NCBI GenBank assembly: GCA_022496205.1
Contig: WTXD01000007.1
Span: 620,001 to 684,000 of the forward strand
DNA from: Gloeopeniophorella convolvens
Taxonomy: Eukaryota; Basidiomycota; Agaricomycetes; Russulales
Length of the DNA: 64,000 nucleotides
Direction: 5' to 3'
Position numbers and translations under genes: made by a program. Of the stretch, positions 43,876 through 55,431 are shown piece after piece (position 1 is the first letter of the stretch; every line of letters begins with the position of its first letter). A model generated the notes under the pieces. The model had not been told where the DNA came from. It worked only from the letters and a program-made list of their open reading frames with translations, and searched no databases.

Positions 43876-45010
43876 TCACGCGCAATACCTGAAACCGCGT
43901 CAGCACCGCCAGTCTGACAGCATTGGGCGGGACCTGACGCACCTCCGCTCGCCAAAGTCGCCAAGCCCAGGCACGATGTACGCTTTCTCATTGAGGCCCT
44001 CGTCGACCCAGCCCGTGATCTGTATGCAGCGTTGGCGAAGGGCAGAGAAGGTAAATAAGCTAGAGGGGCTGACCACTTTTACTGCAGGATAGCGCGTGGT
44101 GAAGGTCCGCAGACCCTCGGGTGACGAGATCTGAGCCTCCGCTGTAAGAAATTACGCCTCAGAGATGGTAGAGGGCACACGCACTAGGTTGATGAAGATA
44201 ATACGGTCCTCGGGGACGCCGTGCTCCATGATTACCTCAACGGCTTTCATTGCCGATCCGCCGGTAGCTGTAATAGTGCCTGAGCTATCGCCCTTGCCTC
44301 CCAGAGACGATGGTGCGCACCAAGCATGGGGTCCAGAAGCAGCACATATCGCTTCGAGATATCTTGCGGGAGCTGCGCGGGGGCCATGCTCAGTCATTTC
44401 GTGTCGCGTGCGCACGCGCCGATCACGGCATACCTTGGAGTAGAAGAGCTTTGGCAGTGTTGTCTCCTCGTCCTAGAGCGTGGTCAGGGAAACGCGCAAA
44501 CGTTATGATGGGAGGGACTCCACCCTTTGAATGAGGATTTTGCCGATGCGCACACTACGGCAAACCTCCCGCAGACCCTGCTCCATCGCCTGCGCGAGCA
44601 GGCGTCAGCAATACATTTGGCATGCCGTAATTTCGAAGCGGCGCACCTCTCCAGCACGTAGGATAGAGACGCCGCAGATCTTTCCCTCGAAACCAACACC
44701 CTCGTATTTGACCCCCTGCGCGCAATCAGGCTGGACAGGGCTCCTGAGTGGAGCCGGAGACGCGACGCACGGTGGGTGTCTCGACCACCTTGGGCACGAC
44801 GGGGAGGTGGTTCAGGCCCTCCTCCACGAGGAGGCGGATGATGCGGTCTGAGTAGAAAATGAAGTCGCCGCGCGACGTGTCCTTATTTCGGATGATAGTG
44901 TAGAGCGCCTCGAGCTGTGTTGTCTGCGGGAGGGTGAACACGGACGGCGGGACGCCGTTGGTCTTCGTTTTGTGGACTGCGCCGTTGGCGAAGGGTGTCG
45001 AGGGGGACAT
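43876..45010 (-). CDS. fur1: Uracil phosphoribosyltransferase
   Basis: Nine minus-strand exons (44771-45010, 44647-44715, 44524-44589, 44434-44472, 44321-44372, 44185-44267, 44074-44130, 43943-44019, 43876-43888) sum to 696 bases, 231 residues. Marks: LYTIIRNKDTSR, FYSDRIIRLLVEEGLNHLP, GVSILRAGEAMEQGLR, the PRPP-binding LLLDPMLATGGSA and the uracil-binding tail YIVPGLGDFGERRYCA. Converts uracil plus PRPP to UMP in pyrimidine salvage and determines 5-fluorouracil sensitivity. The last exon is only 13 bases and carries the stop. Confidence 0.97.
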
Positions 45011-46218
45011 GGCGACGGTGATGGTCGAGTGAGGCGGCGCAGAGGCGGCAGTGGTGAGCCAAGCAGAAACAGAGGCCGAATGCGCCGGAAGACGCTTTTC
45101 AACGACTCCTTGTAAAAGATCTTATCTTATCCGGAACTCGCCTCTCTACTGACGCCCGACTCGGGCTGGGCGGTGTTCGAGACCCGCCACTCATTGATAC
45201 ATGTAAACGGGCGTACTGTTTGAAACGCGTTGGGACACGGGGCGGTTCGTGCATGATTATCGACTGTTCGCATCGTGCAATACACGTCAGTGGGACCGTG
45301 GACGCTTGCTTACAACCGTGCAGCTTTCTTTCGATATCGAATCAGTCAGGTTCGGCCGCGGTGCACGCGTGGCACATCCCGCGTCCAGCCAGAGATTCAA
45401 CTAGAGAAGCGAGCGTAACATCACACCGGTGTACACATGGCATGCACCGCAGAGTCCATGAGGCCTCTACCAAATGCCTGTGCGGGATCCCATTCAATCC
45501 GCTCGGCGCATCACGCGGTTTCCATCCGACGCCGGACGGTTGAGCTGTCATGTCAATTGCGTGCCAGGGGAGGTGGGCAAATATATGCATCGCAACCCGC
45601 CTCTCATAGTTCTTCTAAATTCGCTTCTGCATTCTAGTCAGGAGGAATGGCTGCATTCTTGTCGGCGGGCCAGCATTTTCTACGGAGACCTTTTGAGTCG
45701 TCCCGCGGTCCCTTGCTTCATTCAGGATTCCAAGTTTCTCGAACGTGCGGAGAGGAGGGTTTGTAAAATGGATAGCTGAACGAGTTGATGTTCTGTGACC
45801 ACAGCGTCCGACGCTAGGATGTTCAATGTCGGAGTACCAATGTTGAATGGCAGAGTAGGCATAATCCAAAAGAGGCAGGCCTATGCCCCCGTAAGGAAGG
45901 TAGGCAGTGTTCGCCGCGCGGCTCACAGTCACTTATCACCACGACCTTCAGCTTCTACAATCGACTTGTTGTCTTGACCATTGTCACCACTTTGCTCTCA
46001 TGCAACAACTCCCAGGACTTTTGTCTACCGAAGGAAAGTTTGTGACCCTGCCTATCTCGTGGTGTACAAAGTCACGTGGCCACTGGAGTGACCAAACTAG
46101 ACGAGCTAAGTATGGGATCAGCCCACGGCTATCCCTATCACTTCGGAACAACTTGGGGGCGACATCCATCTCTAGGGTCTCACAGCCCAGATACCTATCA
46201 CCTTCTTCTCGCAGGAAG
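45011..46218. other. Divergent promoter region
   Basis: About 1.2 kb lies between the UPRT start (minus) and the TATA box of oxygenase 2 (plus). No gene with family features is seen. Confidence 0.45.
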
Positions 46219-46227
46219 TATATATAA
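46219..46227 (+). promoter_or_regulatory. TATA box of oxygenase copy 2
   Basis: tatatataa lies 133 bases upstream of the ATG at 46360. The leader after 46310 is CT-rich (cctctcacctcctctttgcc). Confidence 0.55.
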
Positions 46228-46359
46228 CGTCTAAGCGGTTCTCCATGTGGGAACCGGGAGTTCCGGGTGCAACCTTGTGATGTCTCTTTTAAAAGGGCGC
46301 AGAGGGCGCCCATTCCTCTAGCCTTCAGAACCTCTCACCTCCTCTTTGCCTCCTGTACC

Positions 46360-47751
46360 ATGCCCGGCACAGTTCTACCTCCGTTTCCAGATGACGTGCC
46401 GACCGTCCCGCTGCTCGTCATAGACTACCAGCTCCTGCGAAATCGCGACCAGAACGAGACCGAGCGCCTCTGGAAAGCCGCAACCGAGCTGGGTTTCTGG
46501 TAGTAAGTGCATCTTACCCTTACCCATGCTCACGGGTTGACTGGAACAGCTTGAAGAATCATGGTGTCGAGGCCGAAGTGAGCGCAATGTTCGAGATGGG
46601 TGCTCGCACTATGGAGCTGCCTCTCGAGGAGAAGATGAAGTTTGAGCAGGGAGACGGGGGCAGGTCATTCGGGTTCGTGGTGCTACCGCTATTCTTGTGT
46701 TCTCGGTTTGGTGGTGTTGATTTGGTACCGCCGCAGGTACAAATTCGCTGGTGCTAACGCCACCGACGCGAGCGGGGCCCTCGACTCTGTGGAGTTCATC
46801 AACGTGTCGAAAGACGACGCACTGGCATGGCCGGGGATGGTCCACCGCAAGTACCCTCCTACTGTGGAGAATCACATGGACAGCGCTGTGCGCCCATTTG
46901 TCCGCAAGAGCATGGAAGTCAATGACACTTTGATGGCGATTCTTAATGACCGCCTTGGGCTCCCGCCGGGCGCCCTCACCCAGCGGCATACCCCTGAGGA
47001 GCCCAGCGGAAGCGAGGCCCGGTGCATCAAGAAAACGCCAGCTTCCCACCCAGAGTCGCCTGACAAGGCAGCCATCGGCGCCCACACGGATTTTGGATCG
47101 CTCGTGAGTGGCTGCTGGCCCGAACAGGAATGTAGGTCTAAGCTACGAATTCTCGCCGCAGTCCTTCTTGCACAATCAATTGGGCGGGCTCCAGGTTCTG
47201 CCTCCTGGTACAGAAGATTGGAAGTATGTCAGGGTAAGTTTTTCAAATTTATCTATTGTTACCACGCGTTGACCTATCGATGCAGCCGCTCCCTGGGCAT
47301 GCCATCTGCAACCTCGGCGATGCGATGTCGATCCTGAGTGCGGGTATCCTCCGGTCGAACCTTCATCGCGTTGTGTACGTTACCTCGGCAAGAACACTCC
47401 GCGGCCTAAGGATGCTTATGTCTCGTCCACAGGCCGCCTCCCAAGGCCCAAGCTTCCTATGATCGTTGGTCTTTGGTATTCTTTACCCGTCCTGGGGACT
47501 CGGTCGTCCTCGCGCCTCTCACCGAGAGCGCCCTTGTCGCAGAGGCAGCCGCACGTGTGCCGGATGATAGATTTACCACCGGTTCTACTGCGTCAGAGTG
47601 GTTTGCGCGGCGGATCCAGAATCAGCGGATCAAGAACCGCAAGGTGAGCCATGAACTATACTCGAGGCCTGTCCTCCTGACGCTTCTTATCTAGGGCCCT
47701 GAGACTTGGATGGCAAGCCGTGGGACAGAACACAAGGAGGTAACTTACTGA
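46360..47751 (+). CDS. 2-oxoglutarate/Fe(II) dioxygenase, isopenicillin-N-synthase-like (copy 2)
   Basis: Seven exons (46360-46502, 46550-46672, 46737-47103, 47162-47233, 47286-47374, 47433-47643, 47695-47751) give 353 residues. Exons 1, 2, 4 and 5 are identical in length to those of the copy at 40906-42330 (143, 123, 72, 89 bases); the others differ by one codon. Iron ligands are kept (GAHTDFGSL, LRSNLHRVV), as is RWSLVFFTRPG. Close sequence identity along the whole protein (ANATDASGALDSVEF in both) shows a recent duplication. Substrate unknown. Confidence 0.9.
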
Positions 47752-48077
47752 ATCATGGGGAACAACTACCACATCCCGTGGAATCTTACCTATCTATCGA
47801 CTATCCAAGCCAGGATCCAAACCACTTTACTTGTCACTTCATTGAGACAGCTCATGTTGTAAGTTAGCACGTATGTAGGAGACACGTTCACTTCATGTTT
47901 GTTGTAACGCCATCACCTACGTTTTGAAGGACACGGAATATATCTCTCCAGAAAGTCGTATCTGTATCACGAGAGACTTTGACCAAGTGGGAATGTTGGG
48001 GTCGGAACCAAGGGAATGGGTCGGGACCTTTGGCGCTCTTGAGATGTTGTGACCCTAACCCGAGGATCCTGTGATTT
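47752..48077. other. Intergenic region
   Basis: This is the 3' flank of oxygenase 2 and the short promoter of the protease gene. No distinct element is seen. Confidence 0.45.
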
Positions 48078-50290
48078 ATGTCTGTGCGGTCACTCAGCGT
48101 CGCGCGTGCTGCTGGCCAATCTCTCCGTCGCCTTTCGTCTCCTACTTGTGCGGCCGCACGTCTTCAATGCCGGGCTCGCGCGTACGCTACTGAGGTGGAC
48201 CCACGCCACGTAGCCAAGCCGTCGCTCTTCGGGCAGCCCACCTTCCACGGTCACCCCCATCTCGGTGCGTGTCGCGTCTGCGTCTTTGTGGAAGCGACTG
48301 ACGCGAAACACACCTGCAGTCAAGCCGGGAGAGGTGACCCCTGGGATACCCGCACACGAATATGAGCGCAGGCGCAAGGAGCTTGTCGAGAGTCTTCCGT
48401 CTGGAAGCTTGGTCGTGTGCGTGGCTGGACAAATCAAGTACATGAGCGCAGGTGAGCGTGCATTGCTTGCGAACACTCCGACTAGCTAACAGGTATTCCC
48501 GAAGCTATCTTGTGAGTGTCCACGAGTGCGACTCGGACCTGAGTCTGACGGCTGCTCGCGCAGTTATAAGTTCCGCCAGGCCTCGGACTTTTGGTACCTC
48601 ACCGGCTTCGAGGAACCAGACTCCGCTGTGATCCTCGGTCCGTACGCACTCACTCTCTACACCCTCTGCCGACTTACCATTGTCCCAATGCAGAGAAGGA
48701 CAGCTCCGCGCGCGGCTACCGCATGTTCCTCTACTGCACAGGCAAAGACCCGTCCAAGGAGAAGTGGGACGGCGCCTCGACGCGCTTCGATGACGCGGTC
48801 GCGCTCTTCGGCGCAGACGAGGCGCGCCCGCTCGAGAACCTGCCGGACGACTTGCGCGCGTTCGCCGCGCGCGCCGCACACGTCTACATCGACGCGCCGC
48901 CCGGCTCGCGCCGCGCGTCCGCGTCGGGCCGCGGGCTCCTGCGCTACCTCGCGCGTGGCCCGCGCGCAGCGAAGTCGGACCCCGAGGCGTACCTCGAGAG
49001 CGTCGCGCCGGCGAAGCGTCGGCCGCTTGCGCCGCTCGTGGGCAGGCTGCGCAGCGTGAAGAGCAAGCATGAGCAGGAGGTCATGAAGGCGTCTGCGGAC
49101 ATCAGCGCCCGTGCGCACGCGAAGGTGTGCCTCCCGTTTGACTTGTGTGCCTCGCTGGACGGCGTGTTGACTGGGTACAGACGATGCGGCTGGCACAGCC
49201 TGGGCTTTCGGAGGCAGACCTCCAGGCGCACTTTGAGTACATCTGCGCGCGGAACGGGGTACAGCGTCCTGCGTATGTTCCGGTCGTTGCGTCAGGGTTC
49301 GTAGTGATATCTTTCTGCACGCGCCGCTGTCTCACGAGCGCCGCAGGGAGAACGCCTTGATCATTCACTATACGCGGAACGACCACCTCTTGCGGGATGG
49401 TGAGCTTGTGCTCATCGACGCAGGTGGGGAGTACAAGTGCGTGCTCGCTTAACAATCTTGTCGAAGCCGGCTGATCGATGCATTATTATGGCTGCAGCGG
49501 ATACGCCTCTGACATTTGTACGTTCTCGCTCACTAGGTCGTCCACGCTGCACCTGACACATACTCACATAGCGAGGACGTTCCCCGTGAATGGAAAGTTC
49601 ACCCCGCCGCAACGCGAGCTCTACTCCGCCCTGCTCTCCGTCCAAAAGGCACTCGTCAAGGAGTGCGCTGCTGACCGCGGCCACTCGCTCGACGTGCTAC
49701 ACCGCCGCTCCGTTGAGCTTTTGCGCAAGGAGCTCGAGCAGATCGGGCTGCGGTGTACACGGAGCACCCTAGAGCTCATATTGTACCCTCACTATCTGGC
49801 ACACCCTATTGGCATTGGTGAGTCCTGGCCGGTCTTTCCGTCTCTTCGCTTCAGCGGTCCTCATGGAGAACGAATAGATTTGCATGAGGCTGGCACCGTC
49901 GAGCGGAGTGCACCGTAAGTACAACGCGCCCTCCCTGTTCACATTCCTTAACGAATGTCCTCGCAGACTGAAGGAAGGAATGGTCATCACTATCGAGCCT
50001 GGTACGCTTTTGATGACCTCGCACGCTTCCTATGCTTGACTTTCGCACTCCCACAGGCGTGTACGTCCCACCCGATCCACAGTTCCCCAAGCACTTCCAC
50101 GGCCTTGGCATGCGCATTGAAGATGAGGTCCTCATCGGTGCAGAACACCCCGTCGTGCTCAGCGCCAACGCTCCGAAAGAGGTCCGTCATATTCGCCACC
50201 CCACACCGCGCTTACAGGGAAGCTTACGACTCACAGATCGAGGACATTGAGGGTGCATGTCAGGGAGCGCTTGGCTTCGAGCCCTTCTGA
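48078..50290 (+). CDS. icp55: Mitochondrial X-Pro aminopeptidase / intermediate cleaving peptidase (ICP55-like)
   Basis: Thirteen exons (48078-48264, 48320-48451, 48493-48511, 48564-48637, 48694-49124, 49181-49296, 49347-49436, 49498-49517, 49572-49817, 49878-49914, 49967-50001, 50057-50181, 50237-50290) give 521 residues. The Arg/Ser/Ala-rich N-terminus (SVARAAGQSLRRLSS) is a mitochondrial presequence. The aminopeptidase P N-terminal domain (FYKFRQASDFWYLTGFEEPD) precedes an M24 pita-bread fold with metal ligands Asp in LIDAGGEY, Asp in GYASDI, His in YPHYLAHPIGID, Glu in MVITIEPGVY and Glu in GMRIEDEVL. ICP55 trims one residue from imported proteins after presequence cleavage and stabilises them. 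Convergent with the permease gene, 127 bases apart. Confidence 0.94.
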
Positions 50291-50417
50291 ATTTTATCAA
50301 ACACATAGACGATATATAGACTCTGAACGCTCGTGTACGGGTGTAATGCAACGATATAATCCTGCTCCTCAACAACCATGACGGTTTTGTTCGTGCATCC
50401 GTTTGCGGTATGACTGG

Positions 50418-52832
50418 TTAGTGCTCGGGTTCGTGAGTAATAGGGTCGGGGTGGCCATCCGCCGTGTGCATCGCCTGCACGATCTGCTCCTGACGCAGCC
50501 ACTTGTCTGCCGGCGTGAAGTACCAGGTGAGGAGCGCAAAGATAGTCACCGCGCCGAAGATGACAGGTGCGAAGTTGAACGTCTCGGCCGTAACAGGGAA
50601 CGTGAACGGCGATATCATGACCTGCGCGCGTCGGTCCGCGTCAGCACACATACGATCTCAGCATAGGGCAAGGGTATACGCACAGCAAAGACAATCGCGT
50701 TGAAAAACACCGTAGAGACGTACATCGGGCGCGCCCAGCGCCCGAGGTAGAAGTGCGACGCGCGGAACGAATGCGGTGTCATTGTGAGGCGCAGCAGCGC
50801 GATGAGCCCGTACGCCGCGATCGTCGGCACACCGCCCGCGGACACGAGCGACGTAAACGCAACCTGGCTCGGTAGAATCGTGCACAGAATCGCAGCCGCA
50901 AAGACGAACATGACCGTCACCGCGTTCTGTGGCTGCCCATCCGCATTGACGCGCCCGATCCAGCCCGAGAGCGGCAGCACGCCGTCGCGCGCAACAGCGA
51001 AGACGAGGCGCGAGGCGGCGACGACTGCGATGCTCGTGTTCTGGGGGGCTGTGGGTGAGAAGAGCGTGGTGTGGTGGTGGGGAGACGCGTACCATGATAA
51101 GGCCGACCACGGCGACGATGGTCATGAAGATGCTGGGGCCCTTGCCGAGGGCAAGGGCATAGAGCTGCACAAACGGCTGCGGCGCATCGAGCGCAAAGAA
51201 GGTGTCGAGGTCAGGTATGCAGAACAAGAAGAGGATCGTCGTGATGAAGCCAAGCACGCCAGTAGCGATGGCACTGCTTAGAATGCCCCGTCCAGCCACG
51301 ACGCTGAGAGAGAGAGAGAGTCAGAGGATGGATATCTTCCGTGGGATTTGAACACACCTCGCGTTCTTAGTCTCTTCGGCGATGTGTCCCGAGGCGTCGA
51401 AGCCAGTCAGCGTTCCCGCAGTGAAAAGGCTGGGCCACGATCAGCTTATGCTCGTGAGCGGGCACAAGACATTGACTCACAATGACAACATCCAGTTCCA
51501 TCCTGCAGGGGCACCAGTTCCATTGTCTGTAACCCGTGTATGAGAACGCTTTCCGCTCTGAAAATTCGTGCACCGTACATGTCAATGTGAAAACATCCTT
51601 CGCCGAACGGAACCCATAGGTGTTGTGCACAGCAATGGGGAGCCAGATGAGGCATAACAAGAAGTCGGCCATCATGATGAACAGCGAGAAGCGGAAGACG
51701 GCCTTGTACCACTTGGGCGGGAGGTAGTTGATAAGGATGGACACAAACAGCATGATCTCAGAGATACCCCAGATCAGCGCGCGCCATTTGACATTGTCGT
51801 TCCCAATGCCTCCAGGGAAGTCGATTTCCCACACGGCCAGCTGCGAGACGATGTAGTTCGCCGTGGTCTATCCCAGATTAGGTGAAGGCGTCAGGTGAGT
51901 ATAGGAGCAACGTAACGTACCTGACAGTTCCCAGCCGTGAATGTCATCCAAGCTGTCGTCGACCACCACGCCACTACAAAGCCGAAGAACCGGGCATACT
52001 TGGGGCCTGCGCTTTCGGCGGCCCAGATGTAAATGGAACCACTAAGAGGCAACGCAGAGCAGATTTCGGCGAGGACAGCAGCCGTGATGAACATGAAGAA
52101 CATCGTGATGATGTATGACGACCTGCGCGACGGAGAAGGTAAGACGGAGATTCTCGCACTGTGGACCTTTCGGTTGCGCACCATACTGCCGCGGGTCCAC
52201 CAGCAAGTAAGCCCAAGAAGATGGCAGATCTAAGGACTGCGTGAGCGGGTGTCTGCGAATCAGCGTGATAACGTTACGAACCTGACGCCACCAATGAAGT
52301 TCAAGGCGCAGAAACTCGCGGCGAAGCTCTCCAGTAAGTGCCATGAACGATGCAACGACTACAACGTCCCAAACTCAGCACGTCATCCTGGACACCGCTA
52401 GTTCCACATACCTGCTTGTAACCGAGGTTTTGCTAATGCGCGTGATAAAAGAGGACGTCAGTAATCCCGAAACACGCCCAGCCCCCCAGTTAAAGGGGGC
52501 GGGGAAAGGTAGGTGCGACACTGGGGGCTTCCCTACGCAGGTCTGAGCGCTGATCAGGTTCTAGCGGTATGATCTCAATCCCTGCTGCTACAGCCACACC
52601 ACCAGTTCTTGAAGAATACGGGTTTTACGCGGGCGGTGCAGCAGGGATACCCGCAGCCATCCAGGTTTACACCACCACAAACGGGGACGTTACCGATTGA
52701 ATGCTCTCAGCCCACTGAAGGTCCGACCACCACAGTGTCGCGGACAGGGATCTTCACCAGTTGCAGCTCATCGCTATCAATGGAGGACGCCTCCTCTTGA
52801 TCACCCTTGGTCTTGATAGAGGAAGCAGACAT
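50418..52832 (-). CDS. APC-superfamily amino-acid/choline-type permease
   Basis: Minus-strand gene with several introns, start MSASSIKTKGDQEE at 52832. Conserved APC helices: FAASFCALNFIGGV, FLGLLAGGPAAVW, AEICSALPLSGSIYIWAAES, GFVVAWWSTTAWMTFTAGN, FTAGTLTGFDASGHIAEE (the substrate-site segment with its conserved Glu pair), SRLVFAVARDGVLPLSGW. It ends in a cytosolic tail. Members carry amino acids, GABA or choline across the plasma membrane or vacuole; the substrate cannot be told. The first exon and the join to the first helix (52340-52790) are uncertain; that stretch also contains an 11-base inverted repeat (atccctgctgc near 52577, gcagcagggat near 52646). Confidence 0.85.
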
Positions 52833-53972
52833 GACAGCAGATGGATAGAGGGAGAGCGGGAGCCAGAAGCGCGACACTGAGGGAATTTGCCTCCACCTTT
52901 TATTTCACTAGTTACGTAACCCTGAGCAAAGATAATGATAACGCCGTTATGTGTTCCTGGGAGCAACTTCTGAAACAATGTGCAACCACCACCACGTGAG
53001 AAAATCGAGCGACCCTCTGGAAACAGGGTCAACTATGAAACTAAGATAAAAAGCGTCTCGGAGGTCCGTGCCCTCGGCCTACGATGTTCAGCTAGCAGAG
53101 CCGGGGTTCAACTCCGCGTAGCATTGGTACTTGGGATCTTCCTCGCCGTCCCAGCCCACGCCCTGCCAGACCTGGAATAGCCCATTGGGGTCGATAGACG
53201 CCTTAACCTTCTGCAGGCGGGCGGCATTATCGGCACCCCAGAAGCTTTCCTCGTGATTGGGTTCGTAGATGTCCGCTTCGTTGAAGTATGCGCCCCCATC
53301 AGGAGCATAATCCCGGAGCGCCTGGCCGGCAGCATGAACTAGCTCGACCTCCTGGCGCTGATCGACCACTGGAGTCGTGTTGTTCCAAGAGACAGTATAC
53401 AGCACATGCCACAGGGAGTTGTACCAGGCGGGTGTGGTTGATGTCTTATTCAGGTTGAAGGATGGAGCTGGCGTGTCCACCAGCACCTGGATGGTGCGAG
53501 TCAACCCTTCAGGACCGGACGCCACTTGCCCTGCTCGGAGAGCTTGGGACAGCCCCGCAGAGTCGTTTTCAAAATAATGCCTCGGAATGAGCCGCGACGA
53601 TGCGGCGAGGTTCACGCCGACGCTGTTCGCGTGGATCGTCAGTTTTGCCGCAAAACGGGTGACGTTACCCAACCCACATTTCAGGATGCACGGGAAGACG
53701 CTCCAGGAAAAATTGATAGAAGTTTGGGTACACCTGGTAAGAGATGGCACCCTGTGGCAACAGATCTTGTATAGGCTTCATCGCTACTTGAGCAATGGAC
53801 AGATTGCCGCCGGGGAGTATGCCAATGAAACCGACCGTCGTCGGGCCGATATTGATGCCAGCGCCTGCTCCAAGGTCGGCCCAGGCGGGGGCTTGCTGGA
53901 TGTACGCCGTTACAAGTTTGTAGTTGTCTTCGACGGTGCTGCTGTTCGTGTTGGCAGTGACGCAAATGATCG

Positions 53973-53985
53973 GGACGCTGGGATG
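53973..53985. repeat. Target-site duplication, poly(A) side
   Basis: ggacgctgggatg, an identical 13-base copy of 54301-54313, abuts the poly(T) tract of the insert. Confidence 0.9.
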
Positions 53986-54300
53986 TTTTTTTTTTTTTTT
54001 TTTTATCAGCATTTATATTCCGCAACAGCGAGTCCATCGCAAGACGCGGTCGCACTACATATGTAATACAGTTTCACAGGGTCTGAGTCAGGGTATGAGT
54101 AATCGGGCCGGGCGCAAATAGAAGTAGTAATTAGTAGTCAGAGTCCGATCCGCCGCTAGGGCGTTAGAGTTCCGAGCCGCTTCCACAGCGACAAAGCGGT
54201 GGCCACATATAGGCCGTAACCGCGCGTGGGACCTTCAGGGGGGTTCCGGGGGTTGAGGGGGCGTGCGGGGCACCATCAGGCAGCGAGTGAAGTCGATGAA
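53986..54300 (-). mobile_element. Non-LTR retroposon (SINE-like or 5'-truncated LINE/processed cDNA)
   Basis: A 315-base insert starts on the plus strand with 19 T, i.e. it ends in a 19-A tail on the minus strand, and is bounded by a perfect 13-base target-site duplication. That combination is the signature of target-primed reverse transcription by a LINE-type enzyme. The body has no long open frame and no obvious Pol III A and B boxes, so a SINE, a truncated LINE tail or a retroposed transcript end all remain possible. It sits in antisense-free orientation, the same strand as the host gene. No second copy is evident in this window. Confidence 0.88.
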
Positions 54301-54313
54301 GGACGCTGGGATG
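54301..54313. repeat. Target-site duplication, 5' side of the insert
   Basis: Identical 13-base copy of 53973-53985. Confidence 0.9.
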
Positions 54314-55431
54314 TGCCTTGTAGGTAATGCTGGTAAGCACGCCCCACGTACCGCCGCCTCCGCCACGGACGGCCCTTGAACACGATGTCATTATGTGCCT
54401 CGACCTCAATCAGGATGCAACTCACCAGAACAAATCAGGGTTGGTGCACTCGTTGATGGTCTGGTGCACGCCATCTGGTGTGACGATGGTCGCCTCAAGC
54501 AAGTTGTCGACGCCCATTCCGAAAGATTGAGAAAGTACCGAATGGCCGCCGCCCTGCACCCAACCGCCAGCGGCGCCAACATGACCTGCGTTTCCGCCAA
54601 CGATGATGATGCTATTGTTGTTGGCGAATTCGTACACAGTCTCCCACTGAGTGCCGGTTCCCATCGTGACAGAGTCCTGTGGAGGAATGGTGCTAGCGTT
54701 GCAGCCTGAGGGCACAAAGCTCGCGTTCCGCGAGATTCCCTGTATCCCGTGCGTCCAGATGGCAAATCCGCCCTTGCCCGCAGATCGGCCGGCGTAATCG
54801 TGGCCCGCTACCGAAGCCAAGTCAGATTACGGAAGAGTACGCTTCGCAGAAAAGCTTACTGTTTTTGACCACGATGCGGAGGTTGTATTGCGTCGCGAAC
54901 TTCACGTACTTTACGACATCGTCTGCTGTCGTCGCTTGCACGGCATAATCGGGGATACTTCCTTGACCGCATGTTGAGCTGTTGCTCACAAGCGGCAGAC
55001 GGCAGCTATCGGCATTTCCGCAAGTCTCCCCTTGAAGCAGCAGATCAGAATACTGCAACACGATGAGGAGGAAGCGGATATACAATTTATCTGCTCGTAG
55101 CTGTGATACAAAGACAGTGAGTAGACTAAAGAGTAGAAATGCTGCTTGGGACGCACTCGCCAAATTGATCCGTGCGCCATTGGTCGACGAGATAGTTTGT
55201 CGTCACCACGGAGCAGGACGACGCATTGTACGCCGGGTCTGTTGGGTAGCAGACAGCGGCGGCAGGTCGCTCGGCGAAAAGCTTCCCGCCTATAGAGGCG
55301 TTGAAGGCAGAAATCACAGACGCGCTGGGGAAACAGCTGTCCCCTGGAAAACAGCGGCTGGTCACGGCTGCGCTCCCGCGAAATGCGAAGGTGCTGAAGG
55401 CAAGCAATGACAAGAGCATGGCGGTTATCAT

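Larger units (their letters stand above)
53088..55431 (-). pseudogene. Secreted FAD-linked oxidase (VAO/BBE-like), split by a retroposon
   Basis: Starts at the ATG at 55431 with a signal peptide (MITAMLLSLLAFSTFAFRGS). FAD-binding PCMH-type domain: QGSIPDYAVQATTADDVVKY, the His-bearing NTGHDYAGRS, GGWVQGGGHSVLS, RGGGGGTWGVLTS. A substrate domain follows, and then the C-terminal FAD-proximal motif GGAYFNEADIYEPNHEESFWG and LFQVWQGVGWDGE. Members oxidise alcohols, sugars or alkaloids with O2. Within the coding exon, after TYKAHPSV, a 315-base poly(A)-tailed insert (53986-54300) introduces stops. Both flanks join in frame once the insert and one duplicate are ignored, so the gene was intact until recently. 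An apparent frame jump near 53640-53690 is explained by a normal intron starting gtaacg. The junction near 55020-55155 is unresolved. Confidence 0.85.

Noticed and set aside
53640..53690. Apparent second break in the FAD oxidase (stop after MWVG)
   Set aside because: A 46-base intron starting gtaacg and ending cgaacag restores the frame into VNLAASSRLIPRHYF.
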